Source: Lachnospiraceae bacterium UBA7179 (GTDB lineage: Bacteria > Bacillota > Clostridia > Lachnospirales > Lachnospiraceae). Taken from it: a stretch of DNA of 64,000 bases. The first letter of the stretch is position 1, and every line of letters starts with the position of its first letter. The DNA is taken from positions 1 through 64,000 of the forward strand of contig DKVL01000090.1 of NCBI GenBank assembly GCA_002491195.1. The letters are read 5' to 3'. The notes beneath the pieces are model-generated. The model was not told the origin of the DNA and did not search any database. It saw only the letters and a list, made by a program, of their open reading frames with translations. Position numbers and translations under genes: made by a program. This document shows positions 17,736-26,808 of this stretch, one piece after another.

Positions 17736-18884
17736 TTATTTTCTAGCCGTATTGATATTGTCTTTGTCATTTGCATTTTTGTTTGTGCTGTCTACACTGC
17801 TGGTTTCTGTATTACTGTTCTCGACACCGCTGGTTTCCGTACCATTATTTCCTGTACCATTTGTTCCTGCATTGTCGTTTCCTGTACCATTTGTTCCCGT
17901 ATTGTCGTTTCCTGTACCATTTGTTCCCGTATTGCCGCTTTCTGTACCATTTGTTCCCGTATTGCCATTTTCTGTACCTGTAGTTCCAGTACCGTTTGTT
18001 GTCAGGCTGCTCACGTTAAATCTTCCCTGCAGTCCGCGGTAGAACTCCTCCATGTTGTCATTGATCTTGAAATCGTTTGTCTGCAATACATTGATATACT
18101 CTCTGACAATTTTGCCCAAATTGCTGTCCGGATTCGCGTCCGCAAACTGCTGATAGTACTGGAGTGCCTTCTGGTCAATGACATCGTTGGAATCTCCTTT
18201 ATAATAGTGCTCAATTCCCTCCGTCTTATTATATCCGCCGCTAATGGCGCTTGTCGCGATCTCCTCGTACATTCTTGCCGCCGCGTCAGCCGACACCCCG
18301 TTGGGATATTTCTCCAGATGCTGCTCAAAGAGACGTGCACGCTCGAGCATTTCAGAAAGCGTCATATTGATGACTTTCCGGTTCTCCTTGTCAGACATCA
18401 CCATGGACGGTGTATCTCCCTCTAAGCGCATCAAGTCCATGAATGCGATCATATCCTCCGGCATATACTGCCTGCTATCCTCAAGCCTTGTAAAATCTAT
18501 ATTTCTGATATCATCACCGAAACTTAAAAGTCCTGTGAAAAACCGCTTCACATCGTTCATTGCCGCCCCTGCAATATTCGTATTGATGTAATTAATAATA
18601 TTGTTGGGATCTGTGTTTTCATCGCCGATCATCGCGTCAAATTCACTGTGATCACCGTTCGCAGTGTCAGAGCCGCCTTCAGTGCTGCCCTCGCTTCCGC
18701 CCACTGCGCTATCGCTCTCATTCGTCTGTGACTGGTCTGCGCCCGTGATCGGATCCTTATTTTCATTTCTGTTATCCTTTTTTCCGCAGGCTGATACAGA
18801 AAGCGCGCAGGTAATACACACTGCTGCAAACACCGCCTTGCGTACCGTTGAACTTTTCTTATTTAAGATCCACTTTTTTTTCAT
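17736..18884 (-). CDS. Secreted lipoprotein of unknown function with Asn/Gly/Thr-rich repeat tail
   Basis: A 382-residue protein with an N-terminal lipoprotein signal (KAVFAAVCITCALSVSAC; lipobox SVSAC at about 27-31), an acidic Ser/Asp linker, a helical central region of about 230 residues that I do not recognise, and a C-terminal tail of about 80 residues made of ten-residue Thr-Gly-Thr-Asn-Gly type repeats. It would be lipidated, cleaved by LspA and displayed on the outer face of the membrane, with the tail reaching into the wall. The ATG at 18884 follows GGAGG; an earlier frame start at 18938 is less well supported. lspA follows on the same strand. Confidence 0.75.
   Translation of the reverse strand: MKKKWILNKKSSTVRKAVFAAVCITCALSVSACGKKDNRNENKDPITGADQSQTNESDSAVGGSEGSTEGGSDTANGDHSEFDAMIGDENTDPNNIINYINTNIAGAAMNDVKRFFTGLLSFGDDIRNIDFTRLEDSRQYMPEDMIAFMDLMRLEGDTPSMVMSDKENRKVINMTLSEMLERARLFEQHLEKYPNGVSADAAARMYEEIATSAISGGYNKTEGIEHYYKGDSNDVIDQKALQYYQQFADANPDSNLGKIVREYINVLQTNDFKINDNMEEFYRGLQGRFNVSSLTTNGTGTTGTENGNTGTNGTESGNTGTNGTGNDNTGTNGTGNDNAGTNGTGNNGTETSGVENSNTETSSVDSTNKNANDKDNINTARK
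17851..17970. repeat. 30-bp tandem repeat, four units plus degenerate ends
   Basis: Units begin at 17851, 17881, 17911 and 17941, each close to CCTGTACCATTTGTTCCCGT plus ten further bases; partial units flank them. Because 30 is a multiple of three, gain or loss of units changes only the length of the lipoprotein tail. Confidence 0.85.
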
Positions 18885-18985
18885 AATTTTTCCTCCATGT
18901 GAGTCCATAGTTACTGCTGCATTCTTATTGTGCCTCACTCTCAGAAAAATATGCGGAAATTAAAATTTTAAATTTTCAACATGCT

Positions 18986-20575
18986 CTAAACAACTGCCTC
19001 CACGATCACCCTGTCACCAATCCTGATTTCCTTTACACCGACCTCTTTCTTCTTATTAAAATTAAAGCTAAGCAGATATCCCTTATCCTTATGATAATCA
19101 TCGAGATACGCTGCGAGCTGCTTTTCGCCCCTTTCATTGTACTCATTGCCATGCCAGATCTTCAGTTCAATAATAAACTGCTCCCCCAGATAATCGACAA
19201 TGATATCCGTGCGCCGTTCATCTCTTGTCTGCGCCTCGACATAATAATTCCCTGTTCCATTGATGATCGGTTTCAAATATAGCAGAAAGAATTTGCGCCC
19301 GTTATCCTCAACAAAACGATCGCTATTCTGACCATAAATATCCTCAAATGCCATCACAAACTTTCGCATGACAGTATCCATATCAAGCCTGCCATTTTGG
19401 ATGAAATCACTCTTATCCCGCTTTGCCTCCCGGACGATCACATTAGAAAGTTCCTCCTCCGAATAAAAATAATTATAAAGGCGTGTCTCAAAGATTCGGT
19501 TTGCAATCTGTACTTTTCCATTTTTGTCAACAGCATAACCAAACATGCATGCCAGACTGATCTCCTTTGCATCTGGATTATAAGAAAATTCACTCCCTTG
19601 AAAAAGAATGGCCTGAAACATCTTCTTCATATCCGGAAAGTCGTCGAGATGACGTATCATACTTTCAAACAAAGGGATATTTTGAACCAGTATCTGTTTG
19701 ACCGCCTGTGCCACTCCCTCCTTTGACCAGAGCATTTTCTGATGATCAAATTCTTCATCGCCGGAAAGATCTTCATCAATATATTTGCAAATCGCTGATA
19801 CGAGAACAGGATATCCTGACGTATATGCATAGATTTCCTGCGCCACTGCCTGCAGCTCCATTCCTGTATGATAATCGGCCTCATACTCTTCCAGCATACC
19901 GGCAATCTGGCTTGCTGAAAAACTCATGTCAACCTTAAAAGCAGCCGCAATGTTCCATGGACTGTTATACTGGTGCTCTGACTCCGGACGCAGCTTTAAT
20001 TTCAGGTTTTTAATATTATAGACGCCTGCCAGGATTACTGAGTGAAAAATGGGCGTTTTATCGCGTTTTAAGTAGTATGCCCTAAGCTGAGCCAGAAAAT
20101 CGATAAAAACCTGATTGTTCGATGCACTGTCAACCTCATCAACCATCAGTATGATCGGGCGCGAGCTGCAGCCACATATATCACTGATACATTCAAACAA
20201 TTCATCCAGCCCGCCATTCGGATTATCTGTCCTAAAATCTGACAGCCTTTTCTGCAGCTGTTCTTTGTCCACGGCTTCTATATAGTGAAATGCCGCATGC
20301 AGCTTTCTTGCAAGTGTCTGTGAAAAGGTGACTTCGTTTGCAAAACTGTCTGTTGCAACCTCCTGAAAATCCAGTGACAAGACAATGTAATCATCCTTTA
20401 AATACCGTTCCAGTGCGCCAAGCGTCGTCGTCTTCCCATACTGCCTCCCTCTGTTGATGACAAAATATTTCTTCCGGTCAACCAGTAATGTTTTAATCCG
20501 TTCCATCCTGTCATCAAGCCGTACCATATAGTGCTCTTCCGGTCTACATGAGCCCTCTGTATTAAAATACCGCAT
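18986..20575 (-). CDS. AAA-like ATPase with C-terminal PD-(D/E)XK nuclease-like domain
   Basis: A 529-residue soluble protein of the AAA-ATPase-like/DUF1703 type that is frequent in many copies in gut anaerobes. The N-terminal domain has a P-loop written GRQYGKTT (Lys48), one residue shorter than the classic form as usual in this family, and Walker B ILMVDEVD (Asp146, Glu147). The C-terminal domain has TDIIVDYLGEQFIIELKIW, matching the D...ExK core of restriction-endonuclease-like folds. The function is unknown; a defence or mobile role is often suspected. The ATG at 20575 sits 8 bases after GGAGG, which overlaps the alternative start. It follows the J-domain gene by 92 bases. Confidence 0.8.
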   Translation of the reverse strand: MRYFNTEGSCRPEEHYMVRLDDRMERIKTLLVDRKKYFVINRGRQYGKTTTLGALERYLKDDYIVLSLDFQEVATDSFANEVTFSQTLARKLHAAFHYIEAVDKEQLQKRLSDFRTDNPNGGLDELFECISDICGCSSRPIILMVDEVDSASNNQVFIDFLAQLRAYYLKRDKTPIFHSVILAGVYNIKNLKLKLRPESEHQYNSPWNIAAAFKVDMSFSASQIAGMLEEYEADYHTGMELQAVAQEIYAYTSGYPVLVSAICKYIDEDLSGDEEFDHQKMLWSKEGVAQAVKQILVQNIPLFESMIRHLDDFPDMKKMFQAILFQGSEFSYNPDAKEISLACMFGYAVDKNGKVQIANRIFETRLYNYFYSEEELSNVIVREAKRDKSDFIQNGRLDMDTVMRKFVMAFEDIYGQNSDRFVEDNGRKFFLLYLKPIINGTGNYYVEAQTRDERRTDIIVDYLGEQFIIELKIWHGNEYNERGEKQLAAYLDDYHKDKGYLLSFNFNKKKEVGVKEIRIGDRVIVEAVV

Positions 20576-20667
20576 CTTTCCTGCCTCCATTCTAAAATAT
20601 GTAATGTAGTATCATGTCCTCATAGTTTTGATAGTATAAACTGTATTTTACTTCCACACGGATCAGC

Positions 20668-23600
20668 CTACACACCCGAAACGATCAGTTCCCTGCGTAT
20701 CTCCTCATACGTGCGCGCTTTCACTGGTTTTTCCGACGCAAACTCCGCAAACTTGCCTGTGATCGCCGGCAAATCCTCCATATCGTCAAAAATCAGATCC
20801 AGGCAATTACGGATCTTCTTTGCATCGGAATGAATCAAATAAGCCGGCATAACCCGTCCCATAAAGTTATCTTTCGGATACTTTTTTCCCTCCACGTCCA
20901 TATAAGTGCTCACATCTGCCACGTAATACTCTACCTGCCGTACATCATCGCGCAGATACGCCATCATATAGCGCTGTTCCTCCTGAAGCAGCACGATATG
21001 AAACGGATACCACTGCTGCCCCTCATATTGCGGATTCCAGGACAGTCGCAGCCGTCGAAGCTTATTCTGCATAAACTCCACCAACGCCAGTTTTACTTCA
21101 TCCGTATTCCCACTGCCGATCTCAATGACACTACTGTTTCCATCAGATGATTCTTTCTCAATCTGTTCTGGATAACGGAAGATCACAAATTTTGACAAAA
21201 TGTAATTCTGCACCTGCTCTGCCGGAAATCCTCCCAGCTTCTGCTTCGCAGCCCGGTACCGCTGCCGTTCCAGGTTGCTGCTGTTCCCGACCGCCCATAG
21301 AAGCTGATCCTCCACCCGCATCGCAAGGGACTGCCCACGCCCCATCTGCCCAAATACTTTGTCAAGCCTGCTGATAATGGACGCCGTACTCTGGTGAATC
21401 CCATAATCCGGCAGTTTCCCCATACCAAAAGAACGGTACTGTTTCTTGCGATCCTCCCCCAGATGATACACATACATCTCCGGCATAGAAAACAGGATGT
21501 AATAAGTATCCCACAGATCATCAAAGTAAAGGCAGGCAAAACCGCTCTCATTGCGGAGAAATACCAGCGATCCTTCCCTCCAATGCAACTGCAGTCTGTT
21601 GATGCTGCCCTGCGCGTATCGTTCGATCAGCTCTTGTAACTTCTCCTCGTTGACTTCCTCTTCCTCCAAGGTCTCTGCGGGAGCGTATTGCGGCTGCACA
21701 CAAACCAAATCCGGTAATTCCCGAAGCAGCGACACATCAAATCCGGTGGGTACCGCCAACGCCTGCAGCTCTCTGTGCGCCATAGAAAGCGCTGCATTCT
21801 CATCATAAATTCCCTCATAATAATTTCTTGGCAGATTGCGCCGCTCCATGACAGTCTGTTCAAAGAAAAGCACTATGCCTCTTTGTGGAAACCAGCTGCA
21901 TCCATAAAGATGTTCTTCATTTTCTACAAACAGCTCCATCGAAAGCGTTGCAAGTGCATCCTGTCGTGTGATCAGGAGATCCCCTGCATCCTGCATACTT
22001 TCTGACACAGGCAGACAACAGATATGACCGGCAAGAAAACCTGCGATCATGCGCCGATCGTGTTTGGGTGCAGCAGTTGTTTCCAGTCTGCACAGCAGTT
22101 CGTCCCGAACAGATCCAAACTGGTCAAATGTTGCAGCCGCAATCGGCAATAACAAAAACAGACTGCGATCGTCTTCCTGCAAAGTATCCAGCAAAACCGC
22201 CCAGTGCAGACATGGACGGTATACCGGCGCTGTATCCACGCGATATTCGATATAACGCTGATGGAATAACACCTCGATCGTGTGACCACCAAGCATCATA
22301 CGCTCCTTTCTTCCCGTCTCTGCAAATCGTCTTGCCCACTCCGGCAGGTATGGCAAACAAAAGTTTAGATAGATTGAGAGTGCCTGTCCGCTCTCCGGAT
22401 CTTCCGCAAGGTAAAAACCTGTGTTCAACCAGTGCCGGAAAAAAGGACGGCAATCGAATACAACACATTCCCCTGTGGCAGATGATGCCCCATCTTCCTC
22501 GATCTGCCGCTTTACCTCTTTTTGCTGCAGCAGCCGCTCCGCCAGCGCAACGACACTGGCCGCACAGGGCGCATCCGTATTCTCGCTGTAAAATGCTCTG
22601 ATCTTTTCCAGAAAAGGAATACACCGTTCTTCTTTCATCCATATGCACAACAGATATTCTTCCACAAAACGGCGGCTGCGAAGCGCTTTATGCACATCCT
22701 CCCGCGCAAAAAACGCTTCCGTCTCCTCAACCTCTCTCTCTGGATATTTACTGCATTCGCTAAAATAGATCACATCCTCCTGTAACAGCTGACTGAAATT
22801 CTCCTCTTCCTCCTCAATCTCCGGAACCCGTTCCAGGACGATTTCACGCAGTCTGCCATAGAACAGCTTTGTGCGTCCCATTGTGGCCGTTTTGAGAGAC
22901 AAACGCTCCCAGAGAATACGATAGAGTTCTTCAGGAAGTGTCTGCCGGTCAAAGAAATCCTCAAGCAGTCTAAGACCTGCTGGGTGGCGTTCCTTTTCCC
23001 TCCCGCTTTGTGTACATTTTTCTTTCAGATATGCCAAAACATAATTATTTAAAATGCTCCGGGCAGCTGTGAGAGCCTGGTCACTCCAGCTGCCCTCCTC
23101 TGCAAGGCGCATCAGAAAATGATACTCGGAAAAGCTGATGGACAAAGCGCGCTCATTACCACGAAACTGCTTGGGAACCGGACCTCTCACAGCGATCTGA
23201 TAAATCGAATCAATCCCCTCAAAGCCACTTCCCCGCAATTCAAACCGTCGTTCCCGCCCTCCAGGTAACGCAGGATTTACTGTCTCAGAAGAGGTAAACT
23301 GATATGCGATGTGCAGCCATGTCAGAAATTCCCTGCCTGGTGGATTCTCCTGCTGCTCCACGTCCTCCAGAAGCAACGCTGTAAATTCAGGTTCCCTGTG
23401 CACTTCCAAAAAGGCGGACGAAGTAAAGTAATCCATCCAGAGTTTCGGGTTGTTGCGCTGTTTCCCTGTATACAAGATCAAAAACTGCTTGTGGGCGTCA
23501 TGCTCGATATATGGATTATTCTCTTTCTCCTGTTCTTTTGCAATGATCTGCCAGTTAGTATCCTCTTGCTGCGTTTCCTTTTTCCATACATCTTCCTGAT

Positions 23601-23790
23601 TTTCCTGCCCCTGCTGCGAAACATTGTCACAGTAAGCCATCGCTGCCTGATAGGCTTTCCGCAGCCGCAGGAACATTTCCGGATTCTCCTCCGGATGGTA
23701 TCGGTGTGTCTGCTGTGCATAAGCCTTTTTGATGACAGATGCATCATGACTTGGTTCAATGCCCAGTATTTCCCACATATCTTCCATCAT
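20668..23790 (-). CDS. Large J-domain-like protein (putative co-chaperone of the adjacent HscC-like Hsp70)
   Basis: 1040 residues. Only the first ~55 residues are recognisable: a J-domain-like helical hairpin (MWEILGIEPSHDASVIKKAY... then RLRKAYQAAMAY) in which the invariant His-Pro-Asp loop reads His32-Pro33-Glu34. The remaining ~980 residues are soluble, rich in Trp, Tyr and Glu and unlike any domain I know; the part from about residue 650 to 1000 contains several beta-rich blocks. In E. coli, HscC pairs with unusual J proteins (DjlC type), and here the Hsp70 gene is 33 bases upstream, so partnership is likely. The ATG at 23790 has AAGGAG 5 bases before it. Confidence 0.75.
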   Translation of the reverse strand: MMEDMWEILGIEPSHDASVIKKAYAQQTHRYHPEENPEMFLRLRKAYQAAMAYCDNVSQQGQENQEDVWKKETQQEDTNWQIIAKEQEKENNPYIEHDAHKQFLILYTGKQRNNPKLWMDYFTSSAFLEVHREPEFTALLLEDVEQQENPPGREFLTWLHIAYQFTSSETVNPALPGGRERRFELRGSGFEGIDSIYQIAVRGPVPKQFRGNERALSISFSEYHFLMRLAEEGSWSDQALTAARSILNNYVLAYLKEKCTQSGREKERHPAGLRLLEDFFDRQTLPEELYRILWERLSLKTATMGRTKLFYGRLREIVLERVPEIEEEEENFSQLLQEDVIYFSECSKYPEREVEETEAFFAREDVHKALRSRRFVEEYLLCIWMKEERCIPFLEKIRAFYSENTDAPCAASVVALAERLLQQKEVKRQIEEDGASSATGECVVFDCRPFFRHWLNTGFYLAEDPESGQALSIYLNFCLPYLPEWARRFAETGRKERMMLGGHTIEVLFHQRYIEYRVDTAPVYRPCLHWAVLLDTLQEDDRSLFLLLPIAAATFDQFGSVRDELLCRLETTAAPKHDRRMIAGFLAGHICCLPVSESMQDAGDLLITRQDALATLSMELFVENEEHLYGCSWFPQRGIVLFFEQTVMERRNLPRNYYEGIYDENAALSMAHRELQALAVPTGFDVSLLRELPDLVCVQPQYAPAETLEEEEVNEEKLQELIERYAQGSINRLQLHWREGSLVFLRNESGFACLYFDDLWDTYYILFSMPEMYVYHLGEDRKKQYRSFGMGKLPDYGIHQSTASIISRLDKVFGQMGRGQSLAMRVEDQLLWAVGNSSNLERQRYRAAKQKLGGFPAEQVQNYILSKFVIFRYPEQIEKESSDGNSSVIEIGSGNTDEVKLALVEFMQNKLRRLRLSWNPQYEGQQWYPFHIVLLQEEQRYMMAYLRDDVRQVEYYVADVSTYMDVEGKKYPKDNFMGRVMPAYLIHSDAKKIRNCLDLIFDDMEDLPAITGKFAEFASEKPVKARTYEEIRRELIVSGV

Positions 23791-23823
23791 TTTATCTCCT
23801 TGTCCACTCATACGATCAGTTAT

Positions 23824-25572
23824 TTATTCATCGTCTTCCCCGTCATCATCATCGTCCCACCAAAATTTCATAGCCAGTGGATCTGCATACAGATAGATTT
23901 CTATCGCTGCCAGCTGTTTTCTCATCTCATGGCGTGCTTTTTCCATCTGGATCAGACCGCCATTTTGTCTATTCTGTTCAAAATACCGGATCAATTCCGC
24001 AACCCGCTCCCGCTCATTCCCTGTCATCTGGGTATACAGGCGCATGGCCGTCTCCAACAGCAGCTGGTCCTCCTGATTCCCCCTGGCAGCCAGCTGTATC
24101 TGCGAAATCCGTTCATGCGCCTGCTGGAGCGCTGCATCGCCTGGCTGAAAACGGGAATTAAGGATCATCCGCTCCCGGTAATCTCCTCCGCTGCTGCGGG
24201 CACTGACATGGAGAATCCCGTCAATATCATATGTAAACGTCACTGTGGCATACTGTTGTCCTGCCATCCCGGGCGGAACCCTGACTTCAAGTTCCCCAAG
24301 CTTCAGATTATCCGAGGCATGATACCCCTCCCCCTGATAGATCTCAAACCGCAGTTTCTGCTGATTGTTGAAAAGCGTGTAAAAATTGTCCTGGTGGCTG
24401 GCCGGAAGCATGCTGCTGCGCTGGATCAGGAAAGCCATATGAGGATTCTTGTCTTTGGTATCATTGTAAGTCGCTACCCCCAGGGAAAACGGACATACAT
24501 CTGTCATCACAAGATCCTGGAGATCTTCCGCACGCTCCTTGATCCCCGCACAAAGCCCTACCCCGAGCGCCACCATCTCGTCCGTATTTTCCCGTATGGC
24601 GGGGCGGCGGCCAAACAGTTCTTCCAGATAATCGCAAAAGACCGTAAGCTGCGCAGAACCGCCCACCAGGATCACTTCGTTGATCTTGCCTTCGCGCGGC
24701 CTGTCCTTCATGGCACGGGAGATGACTGTCCTGACTTTTCGGAAGATCGGTTCACACAGCTGCCGCAGTAATGCATTCGTAAGCGTCATACTGTATCTGT
24801 TATCCGCCTGCATCAGAACCACCGATACTCCTGCATCTCTCTGCGACAGAGCGATCTTGGCTTCCTCCGCCTGCCGGTAAAGGGAAGACAGCGCATAAGA
24901 ATCCAGTTTTTCCATCGACAGACCATTCTGCTCGCAAAAATAAGCCACGATCGCGCGGTCAATATCATTGCCTCCCAGGTGGTTATCGCCAGCGATGGCA
25001 GTGATCTCTATAATGTTTTCAAAACATTCCACAATACTCACATCCAGGGTGCCCCCGCCAAAATCAATGACCATCATCTGGCTGTCGCCCTGCTCCTGCA
25101 TGCTGTGGCGATAGTACAATGCGGCCGCAGAAGGCTCATTGATGAGACGCTTTACCGTCAGCCCGGCAAGCTGCGCTGCCAATTTGGTGGCACAGCGCTG
25201 ATTGTCATTAAAGTAGGCGGGAACGCTGATCACTGCCTCTTCCACTGGCTCCCCCAGATACTGCCGGGCATCCTGCAGAATCTGTTTGAGAACAAGGGAA
25301 GAAAGCTCCTCCGGCTTAAAATGCTTTTTTCCCAGGCTGATCAGGCGCTCTGTTCCCATCCAGACCTTAAAGGATGCCGCGGTGCTTTCTGGGTGGGTGA
25401 TCAACCGTTCCTTCGCGGCTGCCCCCACCAGCACAGAACCGTCCTCCATCATGCTCACCACGCTGTTTGTCTTATATTCCCCCAGTTCATTGGGAATCAG
25501 CTCGGCCCTGCCGTTGCGATAGATACACGCCAGGCTGTTTGTTGTTCCTAAATCAATACCGATAATTGCCAT
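23824..25572 (-). CDS. hscC: HscC-like Hsp70 chaperone
   Basis: A 582-residue Hsp70. The ATPase domain has the phosphate loops GIDLGTTNSLA and VIDFGGGTLDVSI and the INEPSAAALYY and LVGGSAQL segments. The substrate domain is present but shorter and divergent, and the C terminus ends in an acidic DDDDDGEDDE tail instead of the EEVD or DnaK lid. IPNELGEYKTNSVVS and ELSSLVLKQIL resemble HscC (Hsc62) more than DnaK. It probably acts with the J-like protein encoded just downstream rather than in general folding. AGGAGGGGG precedes the start at 25572; open frame above that point belongs to a subtilase remnant and the promoter. Confidence 0.85.
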   Translation of the reverse strand: MAIIGIDLGTTNSLACIYRNGRAELIPNELGEYKTNSVVSMMEDGSVLVGAAAKERLITHPESTAASFKVWMGTERLISLGKKHFKPEELSSLVLKQILQDARQYLGEPVEEAVISVPAYFNDNQRCATKLAAQLAGLTVKRLINEPSAAALYYRHSMQEQGDSQMMVIDFGGGTLDVSIVECFENIIEITAIAGDNHLGGNDIDRAIVAYFCEQNGLSMEKLDSYALSSLYRQAEEAKIALSQRDAGVSVVLMQADNRYSMTLTNALLRQLCEPIFRKVRTVISRAMKDRPREGKINEVILVGGSAQLTVFCDYLEELFGRRPAIRENTDEMVALGVGLCAGIKERAEDLQDLVMTDVCPFSLGVATYNDTKDKNPHMAFLIQRSSMLPASHQDNFYTLFNNQQKLRFEIYQGEGYHASDNLKLGELEVRVPPGMAGQQYATVTFTYDIDGILHVSARSSGGDYRERMILNSRFQPGDAALQQAHERISQIQLAARGNQEDQLLLETAMRLYTQMTGNERERVAELIRYFEQNRQNGGLIQMEKARHEMRKQLAAIEIYLYADPLAMKFWWDDDDDGEDDE

Positions 25573-25618
25573 AGACCCCCTCCTACACGATTCTTTTCTT
25601 CCGCAATATTCCACATAT

Positions 25619-25647
25619 AGTATAAACTTTTGTGGATTTTTATTCAA
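25619..25647 (-). promoter_or_regulatory. Promoter of the HscC-like/J-protein operon
   Basis: On the minus strand TTGAAT (25642-25647), 17 bases and TATACT (25619-25624). The -35 box overlaps the stop codon region of the subtilase remnant. The start would be about 40 bases before the hscC ATG. Confidence 0.55.
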
Positions 25648-25708
25648 CCACTCTTCCAATCCCAGCCAGAACTTCAAATACTCCCGACACATCAAGCCGT
25701 CCGTATCC
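25640..25708 (-). pseudogene. 3-prime remnant of a second Csp-like subtilase gene
   Basis: Reading the minus strand from 25708 gives 22 codons and a stop: GYGRLDVSGVFEVLAGIGRV then VE. The intact subtilase at 27820 ends GYGRLDVSGIFEFLAGIGRGV, so 18 of 21 residues agree, and the DNA is also clearly related. Upstream of Gly-Tyr-Gly the similarity stops. This is a decayed end of a paralogous gene, not a copy of the same length. Confidence 0.75.
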
Positions 25709-25815
25709 CGTTAATGTCACAAACTTTTTCAGTTCAAAAGCCCACAAAGCCATAATTTTCTTATTTTTCTCTTACTTGGACATTCTTAATTTTGTACTGC
25801 TTGTCCTCATTTGTT

Positions 25816-26112
25816 TTACAGCGATCTTACCTTTCCCTTGTCTAAAGATATCATATTTTCTGTCTTATTTCTACACTTCCACAATGCCATAGGATGCTTT
25901 GCAATATTTGCAAGCTCATTACTTTCTCCAAATATCCAATCCGGATAATAAGTTCCTTCTGAAAAAGCTTTCCAGAACAGTTCTTCTTCCTTTGTCGGTA
26001 TCAGTATAGACGCAAGATATTCTCGGACTTCCTGCTGAACCAGCTCCAAATCAAATCGTTCCTCCTTACGAAGCACCGGAACTAAATCACGCTTAATCTG
26101 CTGAGATGACAA
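25816..26112 (-). pseudogene. C-terminal part of the AbiEii toxin, cut off by an in-frame stop
   Basis: These 98 codons continue in exactly the same frame as the AbiEii gene after its TAA stop at 26113-26115. The content (QQIKRDLVPVLRKEERFDLE and NIAKHPMALWKCRN) is the normal C-terminal portion of AbiEii/nucleotidyltransferase toxins. Independent expression would need a TTG start at 26112 without a good ribosome site. A single base change (for example CAA to TAA) explains the break. Confidence 0.75.
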
Positions 26113-26808
26113 TTATCCAATATTATCAAGTTCAAATTTTTTCGGCGGCTGTTCTGCTCCGATTGCACTATAAAACACAGCACATTTACGGAGCATTTCT
26201 TCCTCATTTTCATCAAACAGCCCATACTTGACCATATTATGCATATCGTATAAATCTCTTGGCGCTGTTCTCGTAAGTAAAGCTACTGTTTTAGAGGCAA
26301 ATATCTCCAATGGCGCCACTGAAAACACTGTAAGCATCTCCTCACTCCATGGCAGCTTCACTTCCCTTCTTGTTGCCGGGAGAATATGACAACGAAGCAT
26401 ATAGTTTATCTCAATCTTAAGATTATCCTTCACTCCTCCGCAATTCACATACTCATACACAAACGAATCCAGTGCATGATATTTCTTGGATTTTGGGCTT
26501 AAAACATATCCATTTGCTACCATATACTTGCTGATTTTGTCTGTAATAATCTCTCTGTCTGCAAGCATTTCCTCCCGATTGGTTGTTCTGCAATAATCCA
26601 AATCAATATCAACAGAAAGCCTTGGCAGATCAAAAATAGTAAGATTAATGGCTGTACCACCTTTTAAAGCAATCCCTTTTGACAAAAGCTCATCCGATTC
26701 CATACACTTCAAAACATCTGCCAAACGGCATACCTTTTCCAGTGTATCTCTCACAAATCCTAATTCTTTTGCCATCCTGCCAAGAGCGAATCTATCCAAT
26801 TGCATCAT
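26113..26808 (-). CDS. AbiEii/AbiGii-type nucleotidyltransferase toxin, prematurely terminated
   Basis: Type IV toxin-antitoxin (AbiE) toxin with a minimal nucleotidyltransferase fold. The motif ALKGGTAINL followed by RLSVDIDLDY supplies the G-S/T and paired Asp residues that bind nucleotide and metal; KIEINY and PLEIFASKTVAL follow. The frame stops after about 231 residues at a TAA and then continues open for 98 more codons encoding the usual C-terminal region, so the toxin is probably truncated or inactive. The gene overlaps the end of the antitoxin gene by 17 bases, typical of AbiE operons; the ATG at 26808 is preferred over a TTG at 26817. Confidence 0.85.
   Translation of the reverse strand: MMQLDRFALGRMAKELGFVRDTLEKVCRLADVLKCMESDELLSKGIALKGGTAINLTIFDLPRLSVDIDLDYCRTTNREEMLADREIITDKISKYMVANGYVLSPKSKKYHALDSFVYEYVNCGGVKDNLKIEINYMLRCHILPATRREVKLPWSEEMLTVFSVAPLEIFASKTVALLTRTAPRDLYDMHNMVKYGLFDENEEEMLRKCAVFYSAIGAEQPPKKFELDNIG

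Noticed and set aside
17851..17970. Regular 30-bp repeats as a CRISPR array
   Set aside because: Units are directly adjacent with no spacers and lie in frame inside the lipoprotein gene.
17724..18425. Cys-rich repetitive plus-strand frame opposite the lipoprotein repeat
   Set aside because: It exists only because the 30-bp repeat is open in several frames; the minus-strand frame has a signal peptide and ribosome site.
23311..24771. Long plus-strand open frame (486 codons) opposite the J-like and HscC-like genes
   Set aside because: It spans the junction of two well-supported minus-strand genes, has no ribosome site and no recognisable protein features.
25740..25860. MALW motif shared by the subtilase remnant upstream region and the AbiEii C terminus, as a second toxin copy
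   Set aside because: Only about 12 bases agree and surrounding residues differ, so chance is more likely than a duplicated gene end.
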